Positions 15,656-22,479 of a DNA stretch of 64,000 nucleotides are shown in pieces. A model generated the notes under the pieces. It saw nothing but the letters and a program-made list of their open reading frames with translations. It did no database searches and was not told the origin of the DNA. Position 1 is the first letter of the stretch; each line of letters begins with the position of its first letter. The position numbers were made by a program, and so were the translations under genes. Source of the DNA: Paracoccus kondratievae (lineage in GTDB: Bacteria; Pseudomonadota; Alphaproteobacteria; Rhodobacterales; Rhodobacteraceae). The stretch is from positions 1,541,001-1,605,000 of the forward strand of contig NZ_CP045072.1 in assembly GCF_009301415.1 (NCBI RefSeq), given 5' to 3'.

Positions 15656-16155
15656 CCCGCCACCTCACGTTCGGCCAGAACCTCATCCCGGCACTGGCGG
15701 ATGGTCTCGATCACCGCATCAACATCGACACGGCGCGCCGCGGCGCGAGGCCGGACAGAAATCAGCCCTGCGCGCGGCGCCGTCTCGGGGCGCGGATCAG
15801 AGAGATTGATTTCCAGACCGGGCAGTTCAGGCAGCGCAATGCTGCGCCTCCCCCGCTCGCCTTCCATCGACCTCACCCGGCGGTCACTGCCGACGAGGCG
15901 CAGGTGCCCATGGCGATGCATGTGGTGCCGGATACAGCCCTCACTCACACCCAGCCGGACAGCGGCGTCGGTATAGCTCGCGACGGTGCTGCCATCCGGC
16001 ATCGGGATCAGCGTGACCGGCTGCTTTTCCAGACGCGACAGATCACCGTAATCGCGTACGTGCCGATGGATGGTCTGGATCGCCACACCCAGAACCTCAG
16101 CGGCGTGGCGGGCGCTGTCATATCCCGGCACATCAAACTTGCGCGGCTGCGTCAT
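15652..16155 (-). CDS. Phage helix-turn-helix DNA-binding protein
   Basis: Start at ATG 16155, overlapping the preceding stop as ATGA; product 167 residues. Two helix-turn-helix-like segments are visible: 'SARHAAEVLGVAIQTIHRHV' (about 12-31) and 'DAAVRLGVSEGCIRHHMHRH' (about 60-79). Each carries the spacing of a recognition helix. The remainder is Arg-rich with a short C-terminal helix. It probably regulates early genes or binds the origin; the target is unknown. Confidence 0.7.
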   Translation of the reverse strand: MTQPRKFDVPGYDSARHAAEVLGVAIQTIHRHVRDYGDLSRLEKQPVTLIPMPDGSTVASYTDAAVRLGVSEGCIRHHMHRHGHLRLVGSDRRVRSMEGERGRRSIALPELPGLEINLSDPRPETAPRAGLISVRPRAAARRVDVDAVIETIRQCRDEVLAEREVAG

Positions 16156-16304
16156 TGCTTTCGCGCCCCCTTGATCTTGCGGAAAAACTTTTCCGACTGC
16201 GATTTGAAATGAGCGGCAGATGCGGAAGATACCCCGGCCAGCCGCAAGGCCCGCCGGCAGCGGGCCTCGTAATAACGCTGAGCGATACGCCACCAGAGCC
16301 GCAT
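16152..16304 (-). CDS. Very small basic phage protein (50 aa)
   Basis: A 50-residue frame begins MRLWWRIAQRYYEARCRRAL and ends FFRKIKGARKQ, with 15 Lys/Arg residues. The ATG overlaps the upstream stop as TAATG and its own stop overlaps the next start as ATGA, so it fits exactly into the coupled operon. The N-terminal third is amphipathic and aromatic. No family is recognised; it could be a nucleic-acid or membrane-surface binding peptide. Confidence 0.55.
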   Translation of the reverse strand: MRLWWRIAQRYYEARCRRALRLAGVSSASAAHFKSQSEKFFRKIKGARKQ

Positions 16305-16657
16305 TACTGCACCTCCGGGTCGATGACCTGAAAAACGGCCTCAGCGCCAACCAGCGCGATCACCTTGAGCACATAACGAAAGTGCGGCGCGTTCTCCCTG
16401 CGCAGCCAGTTTCGCACCGTTCTGGGCGTCACCGGCCTGCTGTCCGAGGTCAGAACATCTGCGGCAAGCTCGGCCAGATCGTTCTCCGACCTCGCCTCTG
16501 GGAAAGCCCGCCAAAGCAGACCGGCAAACCATGCGCGTTCGGCTTCCTCGCCCCCGCACTTTCGGAAAGACATTTCAGATGATCCTGTGCTGTTGTGTCC
16601 GCGTGCAGACGGACGATCACCAGTACGGAAAGAGGGCGCGGGATGATGCACAGTCAT
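16304..16657 (-). CDS. Phage transcriptional regulator-like protein, helix-turn-helix
   Basis: From ATG 16657 (ATGA overlap with the preceding stop, GAGG seven bases upstream) it encodes 117 residues. A later start at 16573 (MSFRKCGGEE, 89 residues) is also possible and removes a poorly conserved N-terminus. The core 'ELAADVLTSDSRPVTPRTVR' followed by 'NWLRRENAPHFRYVLKVIAL' looks like a helix-turn-helix of the kind found in phage CII/Rep-type regulators. Position second in the operon after the Cro-like gene supports an early regulator. Confidence 0.65.
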   Translation of the reverse strand: MTVHHPAPSFRTGDRPSARGHNSTGSSEMSFRKCGGEEAERAWFAGLLWRAFPEARSENDLAELAADVLTSDSRPVTPRTVRNWLRRENAPHFRYVLKVIALVGAEAVFQVIDPEVQ

Positions 16658-16872
16658 GCCGCGCCCTCGGGAGCATCGTTGCGCCGGGACCGCTCCCGAG
16701 CAATCGCAGCGCGAACTTTCTCGACCGTTTCGGGCCAAACGCGACTGCCAGAGCGCAATCTCTCGTGAAAGCGCCCGCCCTGACCGGAAAGCCGCCCAAG
16801 CGTACTGACGGAAATGCCGAGGTCTGCAGCGGCAGCCTCCATCTCGGAAAGAAGAGAATGTGCGTCACTCAT
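16654..16872 (-). CDS. Cro-like regulator, first gene of the leftward operon
   Basis: The 72-residue protein begins MSDAHSLLSEMEAAAADLGI and has a compact helix-turn-helix layout ('LGISVSTLGRLSGQGGRF', then 'VWPETVEKVRAAIARERS'), as in small antirepressors of Rhodobacterales prophages. It is divergent from the repressor across an 86-base region full of operators. ATG 16872 lies about seven bases after the -10 element TATCCA, so the transcript is probably leaderless; an upstream ATG (16908) would lie inside the operator and is unlikely. It likely acts like Cro. Confidence 0.72.
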   Translation of the reverse strand: MSDAHSLLSEMEAAAADLGISVSTLGRLSGQGGRFHERLRSGSRVWPETVEKVRAAIARERSRRNDAPEGAA

Positions 16873-16879
16873 ACCCAAA

Positions 16880-16952
16880 TGGATAGTGTGATCTGTCACA
16901 CCGCGCAAGATGAAACTTCACATTCGCATGTGATGCCTCACACGGCTATCCA
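16880..16952. promoter_or_regulatory. Divergent lysogeny promoters with three repressor operators
   Basis: Three inverted repeats share the half-site TGTGA/TCACA with a four-base gap: 16886-16901, 16918-16933 and 16928-16943, the last two sharing one half-site. The leftward promoter reads TTGCGC, 17 bases, TATCCA (16880-16885 on the minus strand), with the first operator filling the spacer. The rightward repressor promoter has TATCCA at 16947-16952, with the third operator just upstream. This fits mutual control of repressor and Cro-like gene. Confidence 0.75.
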
Positions 16953-16958
16953 AGGCTG

Positions 16959-17291
16959 ATGGCTGACGTGAACCAAATCTTCCGACTTCGGCTAGAAGCC
17001 GAGATGAAGGCTCAAGGGCTCAATCCCGCCAGCCTGTCAAAGCGCGCCCAAATGAATCGCCGCGCGGTGCAGGACTTGTTGGAAGGACGCGCGCAAAGCC
17101 CAAAACTATCCACAGCGTACAATCTAGCGAAAGCGCTTTCCGTAACGCTGGATATGTTAACAGGTGACGCGCCTCAAAAAGCTATTGCCCCGAAACTTTT
17201 AGAGATCCTGTCGCAATACGATCAAGCCGAGCAAGAGCAACTTGCAGAGGCAATTTTGCGCCTTCCTCGGTCTCCGGGGTCAGAGCAATGA
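16959..17291 (+). CDS. Short phage repressor, XRE-family helix-turn-helix
   Basis: The 110-residue protein has one XRE domain (residues about 5-70), with 'GLNPASLSKRAQMNRRAVQD' as the first helices and 'AYNLAKALSVTLDMLTG' closing the fold. A helical C-terminal part of about 40 residues could dimerise. The LexA-type autoprotease domain of lambda-type repressors is missing, so RecA-stimulated self-cleavage is not expected. It is divergent from a Cro-like gene and flanked by five matching operators, so it is very probably the prophage repressor. The ATG follows the -10 element by six bases, as in leaderless messages. Confidence 0.85.
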   Translation: MADVNQIFRLRLEAEMKAQGLNPASLSKRAQMNRRAVQDLLEGRAQSPKLSTAYNLAKALSVTLDMLTGDAPQKAIAPKLLEILSQYDQAEQEQLAEAILRLPRSPGSEQ

Positions 17292-17448
17292 GTGCCAATA
17301 GCAGTTGATACTCAGTCGCGCCACCCAGCTTTGCTAAGGTCCCCATCACCCCTCCGACTCGCAGGAACATATGGCGAAAGCTAGGCAAGTATCCGCCTAT
17401 CCATCAACCCAGAAGATGGATGGCGCGAATCAAGCGCCCAAATGTGAG

Positions 17449-17501
17449 GTGTGATATTTCACATCTTTTTTCTTGACCGTGTGATAATTCACACCTATTC
17501 A
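17449..17501 (+). promoter_or_regulatory. Rightward early promoter with two repressor operators
   Basis: Operators GTGTGA-TATT-TCACAT (17449-17464) and GTGTGA-TAAT-TCACAC (17479-17494) match the sites at 16.9 kb. A promoter with -35 TTGACC (17473-17478), 17-base spacing and -10 TATTCA (17496-17501) has the second operator exactly between its elements, so repressor binding would block RNA polymerase. It drives the gene starting at 17539, which has GGGAGA six bases upstream of its GTG. Confidence 0.75.
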
Positions 17502-17538
17502 TAATCCCATCGGCACCCCGCCGAATGGGAGACCTCTG

Positions 17539-17901
17539 GTGACAACAGCAACCCAAGACAAACTTAATGACACACCGCCGGACTATCCCGGCTTCGTCCC
17601 CAGTGCTGAAGAGGCGGCGCTTTTCAATGGCATGGTGGCGGGGGTCGATGCTTTTGCGACGACGCTGGCCATGCGGTTCGAAGATGCGGGGTCCGACCCG
17701 ATGGTTGGCGCCTCTCTCGTAGCCAATTTGCTGGTCGGCGCTGCGTGGAGACTGGCTGCCGTGACGCGCATCATTGATGGGGGGACGCCTGACCCGGCAA
17801 ACTTTGTCGGTTTGGCAACCGATATCACCACGCGCGTTCGCTTTGACACCGAAGCAATCCGCTCAGCTATGGCTGAAATTGAAGGGGGCGAATCAGTATG
17901 A
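17539..17901 (+). CDS. Phage early protein of unknown function (120 aa)
   Basis: First gene of the rightward early operon, starting with GTG 17539 after GGGAGA. The 120-residue protein is acidic and helical, with no membrane segment; a central 'GASLVANLLVGAAWRLAAVT' helix is hydrophobic but contains Arg and is probably packed in a fold. It overlaps the next gene by four bases (ATGA). I recognise no family. Being first under the repressor-controlled promoter, it would be made early on induction. Confidence 0.7.
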   Translation: MTTATQDKLNDTPPDYPGFVPSAEEAALFNGMVAGVDAFATTLAMRFEDAGSDPMVGASLVANLLVGAAWRLAAVTRIIDGGTPDPANFVGLATDITTRVRFDTEAIRSAMAEIEGGESV

Positions 17902-18212
17902 TCCCCTCCCGCACCATTCACCCGGCCCGGTTGCGCCGCGCCTTCGCCGAGGCGCATGAGATCGCGTATCGCGATGCGCACCGGCGCAGGCCCTTACCGG
18001 ACAATGAGTTTTTCGACAGCGCTGACGCCGAGATTGCTGAGCCGCGGCTGTGGGCGAAAGCCCCTTTCTGGATCGCATTTCTGGCGCTGGCCGGATTCGT
18101 CGCCGGACTGCTGATCGGCCATATCGACCAGCGCGCCGCCATTGACTTCCTCGCGCCCACTGCCGCGCAGGCGCGTGATGCGGGATGGGTCACGATTTCG
18201 GAGGCGTTGTAA
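17898..18212 (+). CDS. Phage early membrane protein of unknown function
   Basis: The 104-residue protein has an Arg-rich N-terminal half (MIPSRTIHPARLRRAFAE...) and a single membrane helix at about 57-75 (FWIAFLALAGFVAGLLIG), followed by about 29 mostly polar residues. It could be a host-envelope modifier or exclusion protein. Membrane topology is inferred from charge: a positively charged N-terminus would stay in the cytoplasm. A hairpin spans its stop codon. The function is unknown. Confidence 0.68.
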   Translation: MIPSRTIHPARLRRAFAEAHEIAYRDAHRRRPLPDNEFFDSADAEIAEPRLWAKAPFWIAFLALAGFVAGLLIGHIDQRAAIDFLAPTAAQARDAGWVTISEAL

Positions 18213-18363
18213 CGCCTCTGCACGAGATGGGTGCCGTTGATCGCTTGTCGCACCCAAACTGGCTGGCCGCTCTGGTTCGAGTTCCTCCCTTACATGCCCG
18301 GAGCGGCCAGCACCTTTCCCCCAACACCGCGCCCGGCGGTTCCGGGCACTTAAAGGAGAAGCC
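18201..18363 (+). other. Structured gap between early genes
   Basis: The end of the preceding gene and the 151-base gap contain three inverted repeats: GAGGCGTT-GT-AACGCCTC (18201-18218, across the stop codon), GCTGGCCGCTC with GAGCGGCCAGC (18262-18272 and 18301-18311, 28-base loop), and a smaller GCCCGG/CCGGGC pair near the start of the next gene. There is no T-run, so simple termination is not clear; an RNA regulatory leader or recombination site is possible. Confidence 0.4.
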
Positions 18364-18690
18364 ATGGCCCGACACGAACTCAACTTCCTCGAATTCATCC
18401 AGAGCTTCCGCCGGGGCGAACTGCTGGAAACCGGCGACCAGAAGCTGACCGAGCTGGTCGAGGCGATCCGCGAGACCGGAAACGGCGGCAGCCTGTCGAT
18501 GAAGGTCAGCATTAAGGTCAACAAGGCCGGCCAGCTTGAAGTGGTGCCGGATATCACGATCAAGAAGCCCACGCGCAGCATGGGCACCGGCATCTACTTC
18601 GCCACCGATGATGGTCGGCTGACCCGGCGCGACCCCAATCAGATGGATTTCGAGGACGAACTGGAGCGCCGACGCTCTGGCGAAGCCTGA
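18364..18690 (+). CDS. Phage early protein of unknown function (108 aa)
   Basis: Preceded by AAAGGAGAAGCC, a good ribosome site. The 108-residue protein begins MARHELNFLEFIQSFRRGE and contains a beta hairpin 'LSMKVSIKVNKAGQLEVVPD'. It ends in a charged Asp/Glu/Arg tail. It resembles small conserved proteins found beside DUF2303 genes in phages and may act with that protein; no biochemical role can be stated. Confidence 0.7.
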   Translation: MARHELNFLEFIQSFRRGELLETGDQKLTELVEAIRETGNGGSLSMKVSIKVNKAGQLEVVPDITIKKPTRSMGTGIYFATDDGRLTRRDPNQMDFEDELERRRSGEA

Positions 18691-18717
18691 TCACCCCCAA
18701 CCGGCAAAGGAGCCACC

Positions 18718-19551
18718 ATGACACAGACAACGATCGAAGGCACCAACCCGAGCGGTGCCCTTGACGCCGCAATCGAAGCTGCCCGGATCGCCTCACCGGT
18801 GATCAGCGGACCGGATGGGCGCACGCATGTCGCACTGCCCGAACGCATTAAACTTCACGACATCACCGATCCTTACCGCCTGCCGTCCCGGGTCCGCCAG
18901 AATGTCACGGTTGATGATCGCGTATCGCTGTCGGCCTATGCCAACCGCTACAAGTCCGATCGCTCAATCATCATCGCGGATTTCGACGCTCTGACCATCT
19001 CGGCCCGCCTCGATTGGCACGAGCACAATCAGGGCGAACAATTCCCGTCACCCGGCCACAACGCGCATGCTGTGACGCTCGCACTGCGCCCGTCTGAGGA
19101 GTTTTCCCGCTGGGATGAGATGGAGGGCAAGATTCATCCGCAGGCCGAATTCGCGCGCTTTCTCGAAGAAAACAGCGTTGATGTGGAAACGCCCGAGGCC
19201 GCGACCATGATCGAGATCAGTCGCGACTTTGAAGCGACGGTCAACCAAACCTACAAGTCGTCGGTGCGCCTGGACAATGGCGACCGCAAGCTTTTGTTCG
19301 AGAACGAAAGCAAGGTTCAGGAAGGGGTAATCATCCCCGAGAAGTTCACTCTCCTGATCCCGATTTACAACGGCGAGGAACCAGAGGCCCTGACATGCCT
19401 GTTCAGATGGCGCGCAATGGGCGGGGGCGCTGTCGGCCTAGGGTTCCAATGGCATCGCGTTGAATATCAGCGCCGCGCCCATTTCACGCAGATTGCCACC
19501 ACGGCCAGCGAGGAAACCGGCCTGCCGGTGTACATGGGGCGCTTCTCCTGA
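18718..19551 (+). CDS. DUF2303 family phage protein
   Basis: The 277-residue protein matches the DUF2303 layout: an N-terminal 'VALPERIKLHDITD' segment, 'SLSAYANRYKSD' and 'IIADFDALTISARLDWHEH' in the centre, and a C-terminal beta domain with 'FTLLIPIYNGEEP'. DUF2303 proteins occur widely in phages and prophages of Proteobacteria, often near recombination or replication genes; their function is not established. It follows the 108-residue gene by 27 bases, with AAAGGAG as ribosome site. Confidence 0.85.
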   Translation: MTQTTIEGTNPSGALDAAIEAARIASPVISGPDGRTHVALPERIKLHDITDPYRLPSRVRQNVTVDDRVSLSAYANRYKSDRSIIIADFDALTISARLDWHEHNQGEQFPSPGHNAHAVTLALRPSEEFSRWDEMEGKIHPQAEFARFLEENSVDVETPEAATMIEISRDFEATVNQTYKSSVRLDNGDRKLLFENESKVQEGVIIPEKFTLLIPIYNGEEPEALTCLFRWRAMGGGAVGLGFQWHRVEYQRRAHFTQIATTASEETGLPVYMGRFS

Positions 19552-19610
19552 CCCTTCCGGTGCGCCGCCCTGCAGGGCGGCCATCCCGAATGGTCACGGG
19601 AGATATCAAC

Positions 19611-19826
19611 ATGCCGGACGAAATGGAACTCACCCGGGAGGCGTTCATAGAGCGGTTCGTGAACCATATGGTTCTGATCGCCGGTCCTGAATTTGCTGAC
19701 GGATCATCGATCGAGGAATATGCCCGGGAGGTCGCACCGACCTATTGGGCGGATCCCGATCAGCGCAAGGACGGCCCGGAATCCTGCGCCGAGGGCGACA
19801 TTGACTGCTGGGATTATGCCGGATGA
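19611..19826 (+). CDS. Small acidic phage protein of unknown function (71 aa)
   Basis: From ATG 19611 (GGGAG nine bases upstream) it encodes 71 residues beginning MPDEMELTREAFIERF. The composition is strongly acidic (about 20 Asp/Glu), in the style of small phage inhibitors or DNA-mimic proteins, although nothing proves that. It ends with an ATGA overlap to the next gene. No family is recognised. Confidence 0.6.
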   Translation: MPDEMELTREAFIERFVNHMVLIAGPEFADGSSIEEYAREVAPTYWADPDQRKDGPESCAEGDIDCWDYAG

Positions 19827-20107
19827 CCAGCATCATCACCGCCGCAGAGGCCCGCTCGCTTGATCCGGCTCTGCAAGCCCCTGCCGTGCTGGATCGGCTG
19901 GACAAGATGATCCGAGAAGCGGCTTTCAAAGGAGCAAAGGAACTTCGCGTCCCGCATGATCTGACGATTTCAAGCGGTTACAGCATCCAGTTCCGGACAC
20001 CGGGCGTCAGCGAAGCGTTGAAGGAAGCGGGCTATGCAGTCACCTCCCGCAGCGAGGAGCGCCAGTTTGTGGACGTCTGGCTCGAAATCTCATGGAGGGA
20101 CGCATGA
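19823..20107 (+). CDS. Phage early protein of unknown function (94 aa)
   Basis: The 94-residue protein has a mixed alpha/beta profile; 'PAVLDRLDKMIREAAFKGAK' forms a helix and 'GYAVTSRSEERQFVDVWLEI' a strand pair. It overlaps both neighbours by four bases (ATGA), which supports it as a real gene in the coupled early operon. No motif or family is recognised. Confidence 0.65.
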   Translation: MTSIITAAEARSLDPALQAPAVLDRLDKMIREAAFKGAKELRVPHDLTISSGYSIQFRTPGVSEALKEAGYAVTSRSEERQFVDVWLEISWRDA

Positions 20108-20976
20108 GCATCCTCAACGACACCACCCCTCGCCTCACCCGCCACCTGAGCGACCACCACGCGGTGCAGGGAGAGGCCGAGTATGTCGAGCGGCATGCGC
20201 CCGTCACCGCTTCCCGCCGCCCCCGAGGGCGAGGTGGCTCCATGATTATGCCGGGTCAGAAGTACCTCATCACCACGGACAACTGGTTCTTCGCACCCGA
20301 TGGTGAGAATTATCGGGCCGTGTGGGGAACGGTGAACGCCGTTGTTGATGCAGAGACGGCGCTCGGCATCAAGACCAACCGCAACAGCACCAACTGGTAC
20401 GTTTCCATCGGCGACATGATCGTGGCGGGGTGTCAGATCCATTATGCTATGCGGGCAGATGGCTTTGACCCCAAGGCGCCACTAGCAGAGGTGGAGCACA
20501 ACGGCAAACGCCTGCTGACAAAGTGCGGGATGACGCGCATCTATGACGCCGACGCATCAGGACTGCGGTCGCAGCATCAATCGAATGCCGCCGCGCGCAT
20601 AGTTGAGAGGATCGAAGCTGACGGCATAATCAGCCGCCCCAACTCTGCTGGTAAGCGCGAACTGATCGGGCGGCGGGAGGCGGACGCGCCCGTCACCGCG
20701 CAAGAGGCGGAGCCGACCGAGGATGAATTGGACGAGGCGTGGAAAGATGGCTTCAACGCCGGGTTCGGCGAGGCAAAGTTGACCAACCACCCGCCCCAAA
20801 TCAGCGAGACGGTCGCGGCAGCAGTCTGCGCCCTTAACGAAATCCGCGACCTGAATATGTCAGGCCGCGATGAGAACGGGAACCGCTGGGCTAACTCAGA
20901 CCTGATCGACCAGACCGTGACATTTGGGCTGATCGCCCTGCGCGCCCTGTCCAGCGGGGAGGCCAGCCGTGACTGA
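20104..20976 (+). CDS. Phage early protein with an FtsK-gamma-like DNA-binding segment
   Basis: Start at ATG 20104, overlapping the upstream stop as ATGA; 290 residues. Residues about 50-110 form a beta-rich domain with 'NWYVSIGDMIVAGCQIHYAM'. At about 165-195 the sequence 'AARIVERIEADGIISRPN' then 'SAGKREL' matches the second half of the FtsK gamma winged helix, a DNA-binding fold, although the first half of that domain is degenerate. The C-terminal helical region is acidic. It may be a mosaic of two phage gene families. The role is unknown; DNA binding is inferred. Confidence 0.65.
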   Translation: MSILNDTTPRLTRHLSDHHAVQGEAEYVERHAPVTASRRPRGRGGSMIMPGQKYLITTDNWFFAPDGENYRAVWGTVNAVVDAETALGIKTNRNSTNWYVSIGDMIVAGCQIHYAMRADGFDPKAPLAEVEHNGKRLLTKCGMTRIYDADASGLRSQHQSNAAARIVERIEADGIISRPNSAGKRELIGRREADAPVTAQEAEPTEDELDEAWKDGFNAGFGEAKLTNHPPQISETVAAAVCALNEIRDLNMSGRDENGNRWANSDLIDQTVTFGLIALRALSSGEASRD

Positions 20977-21247
20977 GCGCGAACACCTATACACCTGCGA
21001 AGATTGCGGAAAACCCATCCGCGCCGGGGATCAATTTCAACCCGCCGACGACTGCAATTTTTGCCCCGAACACGCCGCCACACTGGCGGACATCCTCGAT
21101 TTCTGGACGGACGATATCGCAGATCAGGATAGCCCCTGCTGGCCCTATGAGTTCGACGATATCGAGGACGCGCAGGCGCATATCGACGACCTGCGCGAGC
21201 AGATCGCCCAGCACGGACCAGACCACAAGCCGCTGAGGATCGCATGA
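20969..21247 (+). CDS. Small phage zinc-finger-like protein (92 aa)
   Basis: GTG 20969 overlaps the upstream stop by eight bases. The 92-residue protein begins with a putative zinc site: 'YTCEDCGKPI' (CxxC) and 'CNFCPEH' further on (CxxC-x2-H). The remainder is acidic. Such small treble-clef-like proteins are common in phage early regions and can bind DNA or host proteins; no target is visible. Confidence 0.65.
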   Translation: MTEREHLYTCEDCGKPIRAGDQFQPADDCNFCPEHAATLADILDFWTDDIADQDSPCWPYEFDDIEDAQAHIDDLREQIAQHGPDHKPLRIA

Positions 21248-21423
21248 CTGATCGCATCATCCTGCCGCTGACCTATCGCGGCATCACGATCCGCCGCGCA
21301 GAGGTGCCCGGCGCACCCTATGAGTGGACGCACGAGGAGACCGATGCGCACGGCATGGCCCCGGACCTCGATACCGCCAAGCGCCAGATCGACTGCTATC
21401 TGGGGGAGGCCGTCGATGCGTGA
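21244..21423 (+). CDS. Small phage protein of unknown function (59 aa)
   Basis: A 59-residue frame, ATG 21244, overlaps the upstream stop as ATGA and the downstream methyltransferase-like gene by eight bases. The sequence begins MTDRIILPLTYRGITIRRAE and ends with a helix 'TAKRQIDCYLGEAVDA'. It looks like a compact alpha/beta protein seen as a partner of small phage genes; no family is recognised. Coupling on both sides supports that it is translated. Confidence 0.6.
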   Translation: MTDRIILPLTYRGITIRRAEVPGAPYEWTHEETDAHGMAPDLDTAKRQIDCYLGEAVDA

Positions 21424-22138
21424 TCGCCCCCTACGCGTGCTGATCGGCTGTGAGCGCAGCGGCATCGTCCGGCGAGCATTTGCAGCACTCGGCCATGATG
21501 TATGGTCTTGTGACCTGGAACATGCCGAGGATGGCAGCAATCGCCACATCATCGGTGACGTTCGCGGCCTGCTACATGACGGATGGGATCTGCTCGCCGT
21601 CATGCACCCGCCCTGCACTCGCCTGACAAACAGTGGCGTGCGCTGGCTGACCGAGCCACCGACCAACGCACCTGACGAGGCGACGGCCGAAGAGCGGGCA
21701 GCATGGCACCGACTTGATCGCGATACCCGGCTCCGCATCATGTGGCGGTTGCTGGACGAAGGCGCGGACCTGTTTTCGGACTGCTGGAACGCGCCGATCC
21801 CGCGCGTGGCTATCGAAAACCCGGTCATGCACAAGCACGCCAAGGCCCGCATCCGGGGCTATCAGCCCTTCGCGCAGAGCATTCAGCCGTGGCAGTTCGG
21901 GACCGACGAGAACGGCCCTGACAACGTGAAAAAACGCACCTGCCTCTGGCTGCGCGGCCTGCCAGCACTGACACCGACCGGCACGCTGGACGGCACCACA
22001 GCACGGCCAGAGGTCCACCATGCCACCCCCGGCCCGGACAGAAAGCGGCTGCGGTCCCGGTTTTTCCCCGGCCTCGCCCGCGCCATGGCTGAGCAATGGG
22101 GCGGCTATGCCATCGACCAGATCAGGAGGACGGCGTGA
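21416..22138 (+). CDS. Phage SAM-dependent methyltransferase-like protein (cytosine-C5 type)
   Basis: From ATG 21416 it encodes 240 residues. The N-terminus 'RVLIGCERSGIVRRAFAALG' is a SAM-binding motif I, 'HDVWSCDLE' the acidic motif II, 'HPPCTRLTNSG' contains the Pro-Cys of C5-methyltransferases (Cys 67), and 'AIENPV' (about 132-137) is the Glu-Asn motif. The typical target-recognition domain is shortened, as in many phage relatives. It probably modifies phage DNA or nucleotides; activity is inferred from motifs. Confidence 0.8.
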   Translation: MRDRPLRVLIGCERSGIVRRAFAALGHDVWSCDLEHAEDGSNRHIIGDVRGLLHDGWDLLAVMHPPCTRLTNSGVRWLTEPPTNAPDEATAEERAAWHRLDRDTRLRIMWRLLDEGADLFSDCWNAPIPRVAIENPVMHKHAKARIRGYQPFAQSIQPWQFGTDENGPDNVKKRTCLWLRGLPALTPTGTLDGTTARPEVHHATPGPDRKRLRSRFFPGLARAMAEQWGGYAIDQIRRTA

Positions 22139-22479
22139 TACTCGACACAGGGAAAACACCTGAAGAATGGGTCGAGATCATGGCGGCCCGAGGACTTCCC
22201 ATCAGCGCCAGAACGTTGCGCCAGCGAGCCAACGCGCTGGGGGCTTGCCATAAGCTGGGCCGCGCGATGATCATCACACCTGAGCAACTAGACCAGATTC
22301 TGTCGGAAAGGAAAGCTGAATGCCGCTCGAACCGTACCAGCGTGGCACATCGTGGTGGGCGCGCGGCAGGGTCGAATATAGCGGCATTCCCATCACCGGC
22401 TACTACCGCCGGAGCACTGGCGCATCTTCAGAAGCTGGCGCATGGCAATGGTGCCGGGAAGAAGAAGAGCGACAGGTAA
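22135..22479 (+). CDS. Excisionase-like helix-turn-helix protein
   Basis: GTG 22135 overlaps the methyltransferase-like stop as GTGA; product 114 residues. The first 60 residues include 'LPISARTLRQRANALGACHK' and 'MIITPEQLDQILSER', a winged helix-turn-helix of the type found in phage excisionases. The last 50 residues run in a different frame through the first 160 bases of the integrase gene, so the C-terminus may be dispensable. Position immediately before integrase supports a recombination directionality factor. Confidence 0.7.
   Translation: MILDTGKTPEEWVEIMAARGLPISARTLRQRANALGACHKLGRAMIITPEQLDQILSERKAECRSNRTSVAHRGGRAAGSNIAAFPSPATTAGALAHLQKLAHGNGAGKKKSDR

Noticed and set aside
16886..17494. 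TGTGA...TCACA repeats as CRP sites
   Set aside because: CRP sites have six bases between the half-sites; here the gap is always four and all copies flank the phage repressor, so a phage operator is the better reading.
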